64,000 nucleotides of DNA from Providencia rettgeri (GTDB taxonomy: Bacteria; Pseudomonadota; Gammaproteobacteria; Enterobacterales; Enterobacteriaceae): contig NZ_CP059348.1 in assembly GCF_013702265.1 (NCBI RefSeq), forward strand, positions 1,922,001 through 1,986,000. Direction: 5' to 3'. Shown piece by piece: positions 47,937 to 58,131 of this stretch. Within the stretch, counting starts at the first letter, position 1, and every line of letters starts with the position of its first letter. Both the position numbers and the translations under genes were made by a program. Under the pieces are notes generated by a model, which was not told the DNA's origin, searched no databases, and worked only from the letters and a program-made list of their open reading frames with translations.

Positions 47937-49271
47937 GTGCAGCAAATGGCAAGTGGTATTGTGCAGGCATTTAACGGCTTGTCCAAGACCCATAAAATTG
48001 TGTTGAGCACGCTCACCGTCGCTACCATGGCCGTCGCGATTTGGCGGCCTGTACATATCCCTACCACGTATGAAAGTGACAGTTCTCCTGATACCGTCAT
48101 TCCTTTTTCTCAATCTGCAATTGAGGCAGAAGGTGATGATTTAATTCAAGATAGTAGCGAACAGTTACCCGATGAAGGCGTTGCAGACAGCGACACCGAT
48201 GCATCAGATGCGGATGGTACACCGCTCGCACATGAATATGTTGTCTCAAGTGGCGATAATTTATCGTCTATTTTGACCCAGTTTGGTATTGAAGCTGGTG
48301 ATGTTGCGACACTTTCAAACCAACATAAATCATTACGTAATTTAAAAATCGGTCAAACCCTTAGCTGGACATTGAATACGGACGGCGAATTAGAGTCCTT
48401 AACATGGGATGTTTCTCGCCGTGAAACGCGTATCTTCAAACGTGTTGGGGCAACCAACAAATTTGAAGAAGTGAAAGAGATCCGTAAAGGCGATTGGACA
48501 AACAGCGTGATGACCGGTTCTATCGACGGAACGTTTGCTCAAAGCACAAAGAAAGCGGGCTTAACTCGTACAGAAGGCCGTGAAGTTACCAAAGCATTAC
48601 AGTGGCAGGTGGACTTTAACAAGCTGAAAAAAGGCGATAAGTTTACCGTTTTAATGGGCCGCGAGATGCTCAATGGGACTCATGAACAGAGTCAACTAGT
48701 TGGTGTGCGTTTACAGTCTGGTGGTAAAAATTACTACGCTTTCCGTGCTGAAGATGGTCGTTATTATGACAGTGAAGGTAATGGTTTAGAACGCGGTTTC
48801 TTGCGTTTTCCAACGGTTAAGCAGTTCAGAGTTTCATCGCACTTCAATCCACGTCGTGTTAACCCGGTAACGGGGCGAGTTGCACCACATAAAGGGGTCG
48901 ACTTCTCAATGCCAGTGGGTACGCCGGTATTAGCGGTTGGCGATGGCGAAGTGATTGTGGCGAAATACAGCGGTGCAGCAGGAAACTTTATTGCTATTCG
49001 CCATGGTCGCCAATACACCACGCGTTATATGCATTTACGTCAATTGCTGGTGAAACCAGGGCAAAAAGTGAAGCGTGGTGATCGCATTGCATTATCAGGT
49101 AATACTGGACGTTCTACAGGGCCTCATCTTCATTTCGAAATGTGGGTTAACCAGCAAGCCGTCAACCCATTGACTGCGAAATTACCAAGCTCAGGTGGTT
49201 TAACAGGTAAAGAACGTAAAGAGTACTTAGAGCTGGTTAAAGAGACTAAACCTCAGCTTAAATTGAAATAA
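47937..49271 (+). CDS. mepM: murein DD-endopeptidase MepM (YebA)
   Basis: This is a 444-residue envelope protein that cleaves D-Ala-mDAP cross-links so new peptidoglycan can be inserted. It has an N-terminal membrane anchor, a LysM-like motif (YVVSSGDNLSSILTQFGI), an OapA/Csd3-like middle, and a C-terminal M23 peptidase domain with HKGVDFSMP and HLHFEMW as zinc ligands. The start is GTG at 47937, giving the family-typical MQQMASGIVQAFNGL. A strong terminator follows. Confidence 0.95.
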   Translation: MQQMASGIVQAFNGLSKTHKIVLSTLTVATMAVAIWRPVHIPTTYESDSSPDTVIPFSQSAIEAEGDDLIQDSSEQLPDEGVADSDTDASDADGTPLAHEYVVSSGDNLSSILTQFGIEAGDVATLSNQHKSLRNLKIGQTLSWTLNTDGELESLTWDVSRRETRIFKRVGATNKFEEVKEIRKGDWTNSVMTGSIDGTFAQSTKKAGLTRTEGREVTKALQWQVDFNKLKKGDKFTVLMGREMLNGTHEQSQLVGVRLQSGGKNYYAFRAEDGRYYDSEGNGLERGFLRFPTVKQFRVSSHFNPRRVNPVTGRVAPHKGVDFSMPVGTPVLAVGDGEVIVAKYSGAAGNFIAIRHGRQYTTRYMHLRQLLVKPGQKVKRGDRIALSGNTGRSTGPHLHFEMWVNQQAVNPLTAKLPSSGGLTGKERKEYLELVKETKPQLKLK

Positions 49272-49291
49272 CCATTTCAGTTTCTTCATCC

Positions 49292-49328
49292 AAAAACTGG
49301 CAGATACTTGTGTCTGCCAGTTTTTTTT
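49292..49328 (+). terminator. intrinsic terminator of mepM
   Basis: AAAAACTGGCAGA and TCTGCCAGTTTTT form a 13-bp stem with an 8-nt loop and a run of T. Confidence 0.92.
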
Positions 49329-49388
49329 GTAATGCTCTTACACATTCATTTTTGGTTATCAAAATAGCCGTGATTTCTTGGGTATAAC

Positions 49389-50363
49389 ATGAATAAAGAA
49401 CAAGATACCGACAGCAAAAAGGGCTATGTGCCAACGTTTCATAAATCCTATTTATTACCTAAATATTGGGGCGTTTGGCTAGGTGCAGGCCTCTTTGTTG
49501 CGCTTGCTTATATCCCTGTAAAAGTGCGTGATCCTATGCTGGCAAAAATAGGCAAATGGGTTGGACGATTAGCGAAAAGCGCCCGTCGTCGGGCAAAAAT
49601 TAACTTACTCTATTGCTTTCCTAATATGGAAGAGCAACAAAGAGAAGAGTTGGTTGACCGGATGTTTGAAACCGCACCACAGTCTTTTGTCATGTTAGCT
49701 GAACTGTGTGTGCGTGGCGCAGAGCGCACATTAGCGCGTACGCAGTGGCATAACAAACAGATTATTAAGCAACTGCAGGAACAGCAAAGCAATGTGATTT
49801 TTATGGTTCCTCACGGCTGGGCCGTAGATGCTCCTGCCATGCTACTAGCGGCGATGGGACAGAATATGGCTGCTATGTTCCATCACCAGAAAAACCCTGT
49901 TGCAGATTATTTATGGAACAAAGCACGTTACCATTTTGGTGGGCGACTTCATTCTCGTGAAGCAGGAATTAAACCTTTTATTGCATCGGTCAGGCAAGGT
50001 TACTGGGGTTTTTATCTACCGGATCAAGATCATGGGGAAGAGCATAGTGAGTTTGTTGATTTTTTTGGCACATACAAAGCGACCTTACCCGCTATCGGTA
50101 GATTAATGAAAGTGTGTAAAGCGAAAATTGTTCCTTTATTTCCGGTGTACGATCACGTTAATCATCAATTGCATATCTATGTTCGTGAACCAATGGATGA
50201 TATTGATGGGCAAGATGATAACTATATTGCACGTCGAATGAATGAAGAGTTAGAGTTTTTGGTTGAGCCTAATCCAGAGCAATATACGTGGATCCTTAAG
50301 CTCTTGAAAACACGCAAGGAAGGTGAGATAGAACCTTACCAGCGAAAGGATTTATATCGCTAG
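49389..50363 (+). CDS. lpxM: lipid A myristoyl-ACP acyltransferase LpxM
   Basis: This is a 324-residue membrane-bound acyltransferase of the HtrB/MsbB family. It adds the last secondary acyl chain to lipid A. The HX4D catalytic motif is VPHGWAVDAPAM, and the product-binding region includes PDQDHGEEHSEFVDFFGTYK. The C-terminal YTWILKLLKTRK is conserved. E. coli has pykA downstream; here the LysR-fimbrial insertion intervenes. Confidence 0.95.
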   Translation: MNKEQDTDSKKGYVPTFHKSYLLPKYWGVWLGAGLFVALAYIPVKVRDPMLAKIGKWVGRLAKSARRRAKINLLYCFPNMEEQQREELVDRMFETAPQSFVMLAELCVRGAERTLARTQWHNKQIIKQLQEQQSNVIFMVPHGWAVDAPAMLLAAMGQNMAAMFHHQKNPVADYLWNKARYHFGGRLHSREAGIKPFIASVRQGYWGFYLPDQDHGEEHSEFVDFFGTYKATLPAIGRLMKVCKAKIVPLFPVYDHVNHQLHIYVREPMDDIDGQDDNYIARRMNEELEFLVEPNPEQYTWILKLLKTRKEGEIEPYQRKDLYR

Positions 50364-50382
50364 ATTTCTTTTCAGAATCATA

Positions 50383-50420
50383 AAAAGCCACGGTAATAAT
50401 TATCCGTGGCTTTTGTTTTT
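50383..50420 (+). terminator. intrinsic terminator of lpxM
   Basis: AAAAGCCACGG (50383-50393) and CCGTGGCTTTT (50404-50414) pair perfectly over a 10-nt loop, followed by GTTTTT. Confidence 0.9.
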
Positions 50421-50585
50421 TAGGGGATTATATGTTTATCAGTATATATAATTGTGGAATAAATTTAATTTTAAAGGTGACTTTAAAATAATGCTAAAAA
50501 CCCAAAAAGGATGAGTGATATTCTAAATGCATTGTTATATTCTTCCCGAGATAAAAGCGAGTGAAGATGACGGGCTGGAAAAATT

Positions 50586-51443
50586 ATGGATAAAACGAAA
50601 ACAACATTAGATCAGTGGATAACTTTACAAGCTGTAGTCGATTATGGCGGGTTCGCACAAGCAGCCGAAGTATTGCATAAAACACAATCTTCGATTAGTT
50701 ATACCATTAGTAAATTAGAACAAATATTAGATATTGAAATCTTTGTAGTAGAAAAACGACGAGCCGTATTAACAGAACAGGGTGAAGCGTTATTAACATT
50801 ATCACGAGAAGTAACCAATAAAGCGATTGCATTAGAAATAGCCGCAAAATTAATAAATAAAAAAATAAACAATAAAATAAAAATTTTCATAGATGCATTA
50901 TATAGCAGCGATGACCTATTAAATAAAATTGGGAGCCTAATAAAAAGTAGAAAAGATTATGATGTCGAATTAACTAAAACACTACTTAATCGGGAGGATA
51001 TATTGTCATCCAAAGAATTTGATTTATTGATATCTCATCATTATGTTGGCTCATTAAATCCTATCTTTTTAGGAGAGGTTGATGCAGTTCTTGTTACAGA
51101 GCCAAATCATTATTTACAGCGATGCACGAAAGATAAAATTAGGCATAAACTGGAAAAAACACCACACATTGTTTTGTCCTCTACATTTCAAGATAAGATA
51201 CAGAGTCACCAAATTGTTAAGGTTGCAAATACTGAAACAGCAATTAAATTAGCTAGAAATTCAGTTGGCTACTCTTGGTTCCCTAGAAATATCATTCATG
51301 AATTGATAGAGAAAAATATCCTAAAAGAAGTTGAGAATGATATAGGTAATTCAAAATATCAATTCTATATGTATAAAAACAAGAGTCCAATAATCAATGA
51401 AATAATAATAAATTACCTATTTAATGATTTCCGAACTAATTAA
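50586..51443 (+). CDS. LysR-family transcriptional regulator, probable fimbrial regulator
   Basis: This is a 285-residue LysR-type regulator. The N-terminal winged helix (ITLQAVVDYGGFAQAAEVLH followed by KTQSSISYTISKLEQIL) is clear. The C-terminal effector domain is low in GC and rich in Asn, Lys and Ile, unlike neighbouring housekeeping genes, as in horizontally acquired DNA. It lies directly upstream and in the same direction as the chaperone-usher operon, so control of fimbriae is inferred. The inducer is unknown. Confidence 0.83.
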   Translation: MDKTKTTLDQWITLQAVVDYGGFAQAAEVLHKTQSSISYTISKLEQILDIEIFVVEKRRAVLTEQGEALLTLSREVTNKAIALEIAAKLINKKINNKIKIFIDALYSSDDLLNKIGSLIKSRKDYDVELTKTLLNREDILSSKEFDLLISHHYVGSLNPIFLGEVDAVLVTEPNHYLQRCTKDKIRHKLEKTPHIVLSSTFQDKIQSHQIVKVANTETAIKLARNSVGYSWFPRNIIHELIEKNILKEVENDIGNSKYQFYMYKNKSPIINEIIINYLFNDFRTN

Positions 51444-51629
51444 TTTTGATTTTAAATTTATTCTGTAAAGCATATAAGTATTTTTGATTTAAATTTAAAA
51501 AATTCAATATAACCATTCATTAACTTAATTGGATGGTGGTGCTATATTTCTGGCGAACAGAAAATATAGATTACATTTCGTCTTTAAAAGATAAATTTAA
51601 AAACATACATTCTATTTATAGGAAATATT
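51444..51629 (+). promoter_or_regulatory. AT-rich promoter region of the fimbrial operon
   Basis: 186 bp of very AT-rich DNA between the LysR gene and the major fimbrial subunit. No clear inverted repeats of an invertible switch are visible at its edges. It should contain the operon promoter and LysR-binding sites, but I cannot place them. Confidence 0.45.
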
Positions 51630-52151
51630 ATGCATATTCTAAATAAATCCCTAACTTTATTGGGACTGACTTTGGCTATCACGATGTCACCAGCAGTATT
51701 TGCTTCTGGCGTGATTAATTTTACGGGAGAAATAACGGAGCAAGCTTGTACCGTAGACAGTCAATCACGTAACTTAAATGTTGATCTTGGTAGAGTCTCC
51801 ACCAAAAGTTTATCTTCCGCTGGAGAAATGGCTGGATTAACGAATTTCACAATTAAACTCGTGGATTGCCCTGAAGATACCAAAGTTACCGTTAATTTTG
51901 GTGGAAACCGAGATTCGGTTGACCAAGATATTCTGGCGTTACATCATGGTGCTGGAACAGCAAAAAACGTGGGTATCGCCCTGTATGAAAAAAATGCAAC
52001 TTCTCAGATCAAATTATATGAAGATAGCAAAGAGGTTGCTTTAGCTGGAAAATCAGCAGAATTGGAGTATGTTGCAGCGTTTAAAGCAACGGGGGCCGCA
52101 ACGGCGGGGCAAGCGAATAGTAGTGCAGTTTATAGTATTCAATATCAATAA
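51630..52151 (+). CDS. type 1-like major fimbrial subunit
   Basis: This is a 173-residue pilin with a signal peptide ending at PAVFAS. The two subunit cysteines lie in EQACTVDSQSRN and KLVDCPEDTK. The N-terminal donor strand region GVINFTGEITE and the C-terminal YSIQYQ are standard for chaperone-usher pilins. It is the first and probably most highly expressed gene of the four, as the attenuator hairpin after it suggests. Confidence 0.92.
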   Translation: MHILNKSLTLLGLTLAITMSPAVFASGVINFTGEITEQACTVDSQSRNLNVDLGRVSTKSLSSAGEMAGLTNFTIKLVDCPEDTKVTVNFGGNRDSVDQDILALHHGAGTAKNVGIALYEKNATSQIKLYEDSKEVALAGKSAELEYVAAFKATGAATAGQANSSAVYSIQYQ

Positions 52152-52155
52152 TATG

Positions 52156-52184
52156 ATGGGTGACGTTTGTCACCCATATTTATT
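52156..52184 (+). terminator. attenuator hairpin after the major pilin gene
   Basis: ATGGGTGAC (52156-52164), a GTTT loop and GTCACCCAT (52169-52177) are followed by ATTTATTTTATG. It should allow only part of the transcription to reach the chaperone and usher genes, keeping pilin in excess. Confidence 0.7.
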
Positions 52185-52200
52185 TTATGTTGGCATTCAT

Positions 52201-52866
52201 ATGAAAATAATTTATTCAGTTGTGCTATTTTTTTTCTGTTTTGTTTCTTTAGCATCAGCATCTGGGATCAGTGTAGGTGGAACTCGTTTTGTTTACATGG
52301 ATAATAAACGAGAAATTTCAATTCCAATTTTTAATAGTAATGAAAAAAAACCTTTTTTGATTCAAAGTTGGGTAACAGGATTTAATGAGGATATTAAAGC
52401 GCCATTTATTGCAACACCTGCTTTATTTCGTGTTGAGCCAAACAGTTATGGAGCGGCAAGAATTGCGTATTTAGGTCAGCCTCTTTCATCTAATCAAGAG
52501 AAAATATTTTTATTAAATATAAAATCAATCCCTCCTAAGGATGAGAATATTGAAAATGAGCTTCAAATTATTATTAACTCCCAATTTAAACTTTTCCTGC
52601 GCTCAAACGATATTGAGCCATTGAATTTTGAAAATATAATTTTAACAAAAGAGAATGATGGAGTGAAAATCAATAATAAAACACCATATCATTTATCAAT
52701 TAAAAGTATTTTAATTAATGGCGAGAGTATAAAAGGAACGAAAATGGTCTACCCATGGGTAGATAATTATATCTTAAAAAGAAGAATGGATAAGGGGCAT
52801 GTAGTTACTGTCGAATTTATCAATGACTATGGTGCTATTGTGGAAAAGAAAATAACCAAGAGCTAG
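52201..52866 (+). CDS. periplasmic fimbrial chaperone
   Basis: This is a 221-residue PapD-type chaperone with a signal peptide (ending near ASAS). The G1-strand region and PapD family segments ISVGGTRFVYMDNKREISI, FRVEPNSYGAARIAYLG and EKIFLLNIKSIPP are visible. It holds pilins in the periplasm by donor-strand complementation. The start at 52201 is used instead of a codon at 52069 that would overlap the pilin gene. The ribosome binding site is weak. The usher starts 3 bp after the stop. Confidence 0.9.
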   Translation: MKIIYSVVLFFFCFVSLASASGISVGGTRFVYMDNKREISIPIFNSNEKKPFLIQSWVTGFNEDIKAPFIATPALFRVEPNSYGAARIAYLGQPLSSNQEKIFLLNIKSIPPKDENIENELQIIINSQFKLFLRSNDIEPLNFENIILTKENDGVKINNKTPYHLSIKSILINGESIKGTKMVYPWVDNYILKRRMDKGHVVTVEFINDYGAIVEKKITKS

Positions 52867-52869
52867 TGT

Positions 52870-55383
52870 ATGGAAACACACCATTTAATCAAAAACTGGT
52901 TGTACAGTAAGAAAATCATTTTTATTAAGATTACATTTCTTTCATCAATTGGGTTTCCGTCAATCCTCTGCGCAAGTGAAATATTTGACATCAATGCAGT
53001 TAATACAGGGATTGGAAATCAGTTATCTGACCCTTCATTATTAAATTACCTATCTAAAATGGAAGGGCAACTTCCTGGTCGTTATCAGGTCAATATTTAT
53101 GTTAATGGAAGTAAAGTTGCGGATGAGTTAATTGAGTTTATTTATGATGATGAAGAAAAAAAACTAAAACCCAAGATAAATAAAGATCAGTTAATAAGAT
53201 GGGGTGTTAAACCTTCAATGTTATTACAAGAAAACAAAATTTCCTCAGCCGATGAAATTTTAGATATTAAACACTCAATTGATGGTAGTGACATTCACCA
53301 TGATTTTTTTTCAAGCCGATTGGATATTAGTATTCCTCAAATTGCAATGGAAATGACGAGCCGAGGCTATATTGATGCTGCCGAATGGGACGATGGGATC
53401 AACGGGATGTTTATTAACTATTCAGCGCGGTTTAACCGAGCTTGGGGAAGCTCGAACAATCAACAAAATATTTATGTAGGTTTACGAAATGGAATCAATT
53501 GGGGAGCTTGGCGGCTGCGTAATCACAGTTATTACAATGACACGAATGAAAAGATTATTTTGCATAGTTTGCAAACCTTCTTAGAGCGGGATATTCGTGA
53601 TTTTAAAAGTCATTTAATTATTGGAGAAACAGCGTCTGATAACGGGATCATGGATGTTTTTCAATATCGTGGTATCAAGCTAATGTCGGAAGAAAGCATG
53701 TTACCGCAAAGTCTCCGTGGATTTGCTCCTGTCGTTAATGGTGTTGCAAATACTAATGCGGTGGTCACTGTTCATCAAAATGGTCAAATTATTTATCAAA
53801 CGTCGGTACCTGCTGGGGAATTTATATTGAATGACCTTTATCCAACGTCGTTCAGTGGCGATTTACAGGTTATGGTCGCCGAAGCAAATGGTTCAATAAG
53901 AACATTTACCCAACCTTTTTCTAATGCTCCCATCATGCAAAGGGAAGGTTCATTAAAATACAGCATTGAACTTGGAAAATATCGAGAAGATAAAGGGACG
54001 CAAAAACCTTATTTTATTCAATTCTCTGGGATCTATGGTCTGCCAATCAATTTAGCAAATTATGGCAATGTGTCGTTATTAGGTGGTGCGCTTATCTCAG
54101 AAAATGAACAAGTTTATGTTTTAGGAACTGGAGTGAGTTTAGGTTATTTCGGGGGGATTTCACTGGATATGAAATACTCACAATCACACTGGCAGCAATA
54201 TTCAAAGGTAACTGAGCAAACCTACCGTTTTCAATATACTAAAGTTATTCAAAATACAGGGACGGGACTAAATTTATCCGCTCAATACGCGTTAGAGCCC
54301 GATGAAAGTCATGCTTATTTTCAAACCATAAGCATCGAACGATTATCAAAGAAACAACGTTTACAGATTGCGTTGAGTCAAGCTTTAGGAACATGGGGCT
54401 CTTTAAACATTAATGGATATCAGCAAAAATATTGGGGACAGTCAGGGGCCGATAATAACCTTACGGTCAGTTTTGGCTCTCAGTATAAATCTATTAATTA
54501 CAGTTTTTCCTATTCTCATTCTGAACAAAATAATCCCCATAGGGTGGATAAGTTGTTCTCCTTTAATTGCAGTATGCCATTTCGTTGGAAAGAAAATGCG
54601 TATTGGGCTGTTTATAGCTACAACACGAGCCGCAATGCCGGCGGAATAAGTACAGTTAGCTTGAATGGCTCAGCCTTCAATGCCAATCAATTACAATACG
54701 ACATTACTCAACAATATCATCATAAAAATCGACAATTCAGCCATGGTATCCGTGGTAATTACTTAGCCTCTTACGGTGAATTTGGGGTGGGTTGGGATTA
54801 TGCTCCTGAATATCAATCTGCCCATGCGGCGGCGACAGGGTCACTGTTATTTCATCAAGATGGAGTGACTGCTTCACGGGCGTTTTCTGATGCTATTGGA
54901 CTGGTTAAGGCTCAAGATATTGGTCATTTGAAAGTGAATAATGTGCCTTCACTGCATACCAATGGGCAAGGGTATGCGGTGATCCCAATGTTAACGCGCT
55001 ATGAGCGCAATAAAGTGAGTGTGGATACCGCTACGTTAAAGGGTAATGATGATGTGGAATTGAATTCAGCGACAGTTGTTCCCACAAGCGGTGCAATTGT
55101 TTTGGTGGATCTCAAAGCGAAGCGTGGTGGGCGAGTGGTATTAAAATTGAAGAAAAATAACCAGTTACTCATGTTTGGTACCCAAGTTAATCTTCTCGCA
55201 CAGCAGCATGTCGTCTCATCGGGCATTGTCGCGAATGACGGAGAAGTTTATTTGAGTGGGGTTCCTGCGCAGAGCGTTGTTCAAGTTAAGTGGGGAGAAG
55301 CGCGTACGCAACAGTGCAAGTTGCCTCTTCAGATTGATTTGAACAATCCAAATATCCAATTTATCGAAGGGACTTGCCAATAA
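52870..55383 (+). CDS. fimbrial outer-membrane usher
   Basis: This is an 837-residue usher that exports and polymerises the pilus. It has a signal region (residues 1-35), an N-terminal chaperone-binding domain (FDINAVNTGIG onwards, LPGRYQVNIYVNG), a large barrel, the plug region around PVVNGVANTNAVVTVHQNG and IIYQTSVPAGEFILNDLYP, and C-terminal domains with cysteines (RTQQCKLPLQIDL, EGTCQ). The gene follows the chaperone by 3 bp and ends 8 bp before the last gene. Confidence 0.92.
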   Translation: METHHLIKNWLYSKKIIFIKITFLSSIGFPSILCASEIFDINAVNTGIGNQLSDPSLLNYLSKMEGQLPGRYQVNIYVNGSKVADELIEFIYDDEEKKLKPKINKDQLIRWGVKPSMLLQENKISSADEILDIKHSIDGSDIHHDFFSSRLDISIPQIAMEMTSRGYIDAAEWDDGINGMFINYSARFNRAWGSSNNQQNIYVGLRNGINWGAWRLRNHSYYNDTNEKIILHSLQTFLERDIRDFKSHLIIGETASDNGIMDVFQYRGIKLMSEESMLPQSLRGFAPVVNGVANTNAVVTVHQNGQIIYQTSVPAGEFILNDLYPTSFSGDLQVMVAEANGSIRTFTQPFSNAPIMQREGSLKYSIELGKYREDKGTQKPYFIQFSGIYGLPINLANYGNVSLLGGALISENEQVYVLGTGVSLGYFGGISLDMKYSQSHWQQYSKVTEQTYRFQYTKVIQNTGTGLNLSAQYALEPDESHAYFQTISIERLSKKQRLQIALSQALGTWGSLNINGYQQKYWGQSGADNNLTVSFGSQYKSINYSFSYSHSEQNNPHRVDKLFSFNCSMPFRWKENAYWAVYSYNTSRNAGGISTVSLNGSAFNANQLQYDITQQYHHKNRQFSHGIRGNYLASYGEFGVGWDYAPEYQSAHAAATGSLLFHQDGVTASRAFSDAIGLVKAQDIGHLKVNNVPSLHTNGQGYAVIPMLTRYERNKVSVDTATLKGNDDVELNSATVVPTSGAIVLVDLKAKRGGRVVLKLKKNNQLLMFGTQVNLLAQQHVVSSGIVANDGEVYLSGVPAQSVVQVKWGEARTQQCKLPLQIDLNNPNIQFIEGTCQ

Positions 55384-55391
55384 GGGGGCTT

Positions 55392-56414
55392 ATGAAACAG
55401 TTTGCTATCTCCAGCGCTATCTACGCCATTATGTTGCTGTTCTCACCAAGAATTCTCGCAGACTACCGAGCTGAATTTTCATCTTACACGGTACCGATAT
55501 CTCAAGCGTTGTATGTTCCTAAAAATGCGCCTGTTAACTCACACATTGCGACGATAGAGCTGGGAACCTATACGCCATGGGTATGGTGGAATGAATCGGG
55601 GACAACGCGAGTGGGAATTAATTTACCCGGGATCTTTGATGATCATTATCAGATAGCAGGGGTTGGCGCTATTAAGGAAATTGGCCTATCAGGTATCGGC
55701 TTTGCACTACACGGTTCAGTTAATAGCCCCTGTTCAGCGAGAGGATATGTGAATGGTAAAAATAACCGCGATGGAAATCCGGCGAATCGCTTGCTGTGTC
55801 CAAGCAGCGAATCAAGGGGTAATTACAGTGTTACCTTGAAAGCCGCATTCTATAAAATCCGCCCTCAAGTGAATTCTCAATTATTACAATCGACTAGCGC
55901 TGCGATGCTTATTGTGTTTAATGATAAGTTTATTACTCAGGATGCATTTGGAAATGTTGAGCCAAAAATTTGGTTGTCACCGATTAATGTGATTGCTAAT
56001 GGATGTGAAGTTAAAAATCGGGTAGTCAATGTCGCCTTTGGTCAGGTGGAAAAGTCAGGCGCCAATGGGGTGGGTATGACAGTTGCGAATAGCCGTAAAC
56101 GATTCAAAATTGAGCTTGAATGTGATGAATCCTCGCCAATAAAGATCCGTTTTATGGGAATGGCTGATGCGAGTGGATTAGGTGGAACGATTGCACTCAA
56201 TAATCCGAATCATCAGAAAACTGCAAAAGGCTTTGGCATTCAAATTAAACACAAAGGAAAACCCATTAAACTGAATCAAACGGTGCAAGTTTCCCGCTTA
56301 AATCAAGCGCAACACTACGTTATTCCGTTAGAAGCGGCCTATATTCAAACCGCAGAGAAAACACACGGAGGAAAGGCAGATGGAACGCTGCAATTTAATC
56401 TGCAATATCATTGA
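55392..56414 (+). CDS. fimbrial tip protein/adhesin-like subunit
   Basis: This is a 340-residue protein with a signal peptide (ILADYR) and two halves. The N-terminal half is a probable receptor-binding domain with cysteines in VNSPCSARG and RLLCPSSES. The C-terminal half is a pilin-like domain (NGCEVKNRVVNVAFGQV, IELECDESSP, final LQFNLQYH). This two-domain design is usual for tip adhesins. The receptor is unknown. The ATG at 55392 has AAGGGGG upstream and is preferred to the overlapping codon at 55374. Confidence 0.85.
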   Translation: MKQFAISSAIYAIMLLFSPRILADYRAEFSSYTVPISQALYVPKNAPVNSHIATIELGTYTPWVWWNESGTTRVGINLPGIFDDHYQIAGVGAIKEIGLSGIGFALHGSVNSPCSARGYVNGKNNRDGNPANRLLCPSSESRGNYSVTLKAAFYKIRPQVNSQLLQSTSAAMLIVFNDKFITQDAFGNVEPKIWLSPINVIANGCEVKNRVVNVAFGQVEKSGANGVGMTVANSRKRFKIELECDESSPIKIRFMGMADASGLGGTIALNNPNHQKTAKGFGIQIKHKGKPIKLNQTVQVSRLNQAQHYVIPLEAAYIQTAEKTHGGKADGTLQFNLQYH

Positions 56415-56428
56415 GATGACAAAATAAA

Positions 56429-56450
56429 AGGGAGCCTAAGCTCCCTCTAA
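56429..56450. terminator. terminator between the fimbrial operon and pykA
   Basis: AGGGAGC, a CTAA loop and GCTCCCT form a stem between the convergent genes; flanks are A/T-rich. Confidence 0.75.
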
Positions 56451-56488
56451 AAATTGAACGACTAAACTATTATTCAACTACCAAGCTA

Positions 56489-57931
56489 TCATTCAACCAC
56501 TAAAATACGGCAGGTATTGGTGCTGCCGATGGTGCCCATTTGGTCACCTTGAGTCACGATAACCGTATCTCCGACCATCAAGTAGCCATTGTCACGTAAA
56601 CGTGCGATGGCTTCACTTGCTGCTGCAATACCATCAGTATGCGTGCTGCAAAATACAGGGGTGACACCACGATACAGAGAACATTGGTTCAATGTTTTTT
56701 CATGGCGAGACATCGCGAAAATTGGCAAGCCAGAGCTAATACGCGACATAATACGTGCGGTACGACCTGATTCAGTCATCGCAATGATCGCTTTAACACC
56801 TTTTAGGTGATTGGCGGCATACATGGTTGACATCGCAATCGCATCTTCGGAACTTTCAAATTCAGCGTCTAAACGGTGTTTTGAAATATTCAGGCCCGGC
56901 ATTTTTTCCGCACCAAAACAGACTTGCGCCATGGCAGCGACAGTTTCCGCTGGGTATTGTCCTGCTGCGGTTTCTGCGGATAGCATCACTGCATCGGTTC
57001 CGTCTAAGACAGCGTTTGCCACGTCCATCACTTCTGCACGGGTTGGCATTGGGTTGGTGATCATGGATTCCATCATTTGAGTTGCCGTGATCACCACGCG
57101 GTTTAACTGACGAGAACGACGAATTAATTTCTTCTGTACGGCAACCAGTTCAGGGTCACCAATTTCAACCCCTAAGTCACCACGGGCAACCATCACAACG
57201 TCAGATGCAAGGATCACTTCGTCCATGATATCGTCAGTCGCAACGGCTTCAGCACGTTCGACTTTGGCGACGATTTGGCATTCGCAGCCTGCATCACGCG
57301 CTAAACGGCGAGCATAATCTAGATCTTCACCTGAACGCGGGAAAGAGACAGCCAAGAAATCCACATTGATTTTAGCGGCGGTAATAATGTCGGCTTTGTC
57401 TTTTTCTGTCAGCGCTTCTGCGGACAATCCACCACCGAGTTTATTAATGCCTTTATTGTTGGAAAGTTGTCCACCGACAGTCACTTCGGTGAAGACTTGC
57501 AAACCTTGAACTTCACGAACCTTTAACTGCACGCGACCATCATCCAGTAGGAGAATATCGCCAGGTACCACGTCAGCAGGAAGACCTTTATAGTCGATAC
57601 CCACTTTATGTTGGTCGCCTTCACCTTTACCTAATGAAGCATCCAGCGTGAATTTATCGCCAACATTGAGGAAAACTTTACCGTCTTTAAAAGTAGAAAC
57701 ACGAATTTTCGGACCTTGTAGATCCCCAAGAATAGCGACGTGACGCCCTAATCGAGCCGCAATCTCACGCACTTTATTTGCGCGAGCCATGTGGTCTTCA
57801 GGAGTTCCGTGAGAGAAGTTCAGGCGAACAACGTTAGCCCCAGCATTGATAATTTTTTCTAGATTATTATCACGATCGGTTGCTGGACCAAGGGTTGTAA
57901 CAATTTTAGTTCTTCTAAGCCGTCTAGACAT
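56489..57931 (-). CDS. pykA: pyruvate kinase II
   Basis: This is a 480-residue pyruvate kinase that makes pyruvate and ATP from phosphoenolpyruvate. It matches E. coli PykA rather than Pyk[21 protein letters not shown] at the N terminus, [20 protein letters not shown], and the active-site lysine region [13 protein letters not shown]- and ribose-5-phosphate activation is known for the PykA type. hexR lies upstream on the same strand. Confidence 0.96.
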   Translation of the reverse strand: MSRRLRRTKIVTTLGPATDRDNNLEKIINAGANVVRLNFSHGTPEDHMARANKVREIAARLGRHVAILGDLQGPKIRVSTFKDGKVFLNVGDKFTLDASLGKGEGDQHKVGIDYKGLPADVVPGDILLLDDGRVQLKVREVQGLQVFTEVTVGGQLSNNKGINKLGGGLSAEALTEKDKADIITAAKINVDFLAVSFPRSGEDLDYARRLARDAGCECQIVAKVERAEAVATDDIMDEVILASDVVMVARGDLGVEIGDPELVAVQKKLIRRSRQLNRVVITATQMMESMITNPMPTRAEVMDVANAVLDGTDAVMLSAETAAGQYPAETVAAMAQVCFGAEKMPGLNISKHRLDAEFESSEDAIAMSTMYAANHLKGVKAIIAMTESGRTARIMSRISSGLPIFAMSRHEKTLNQCSLYRGVTPVFCSTHTDGIAAASEAIARLRDNGYLMVGDTVIVTQGDQMGTIGSTNTCRILVVE

Positions 57932-58131
57932 GTATTACTCCGTGACCTGTAATGGTACAAATATAAGTGAAACCATTTCACTCCATTTCGAAACCTATTT
58001 ACTGCAAATAGGGGTGCTGACACGAGCACAGCTATTATATACAGCAAATTTCTTAAAGCCATCGGGAGAATAAAAACTCTTTGGGCCCGGTAGAATTAAG
58101 AAACCTCTTTTAACATTGTCATTTCCATCTT
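57932..58131. other. 200-bp gap between pykA and hexR
   Basis: No gene is seen. It should contain the pykA promoter. I see no clear hairpin terminator after hexR. Confidence 0.5.

Noticed and set aside
51444-51629. An invertible fim-type promoter switch
   Set aside because: No pair of inverted repeats at the edges and no recombinase gene nearby.
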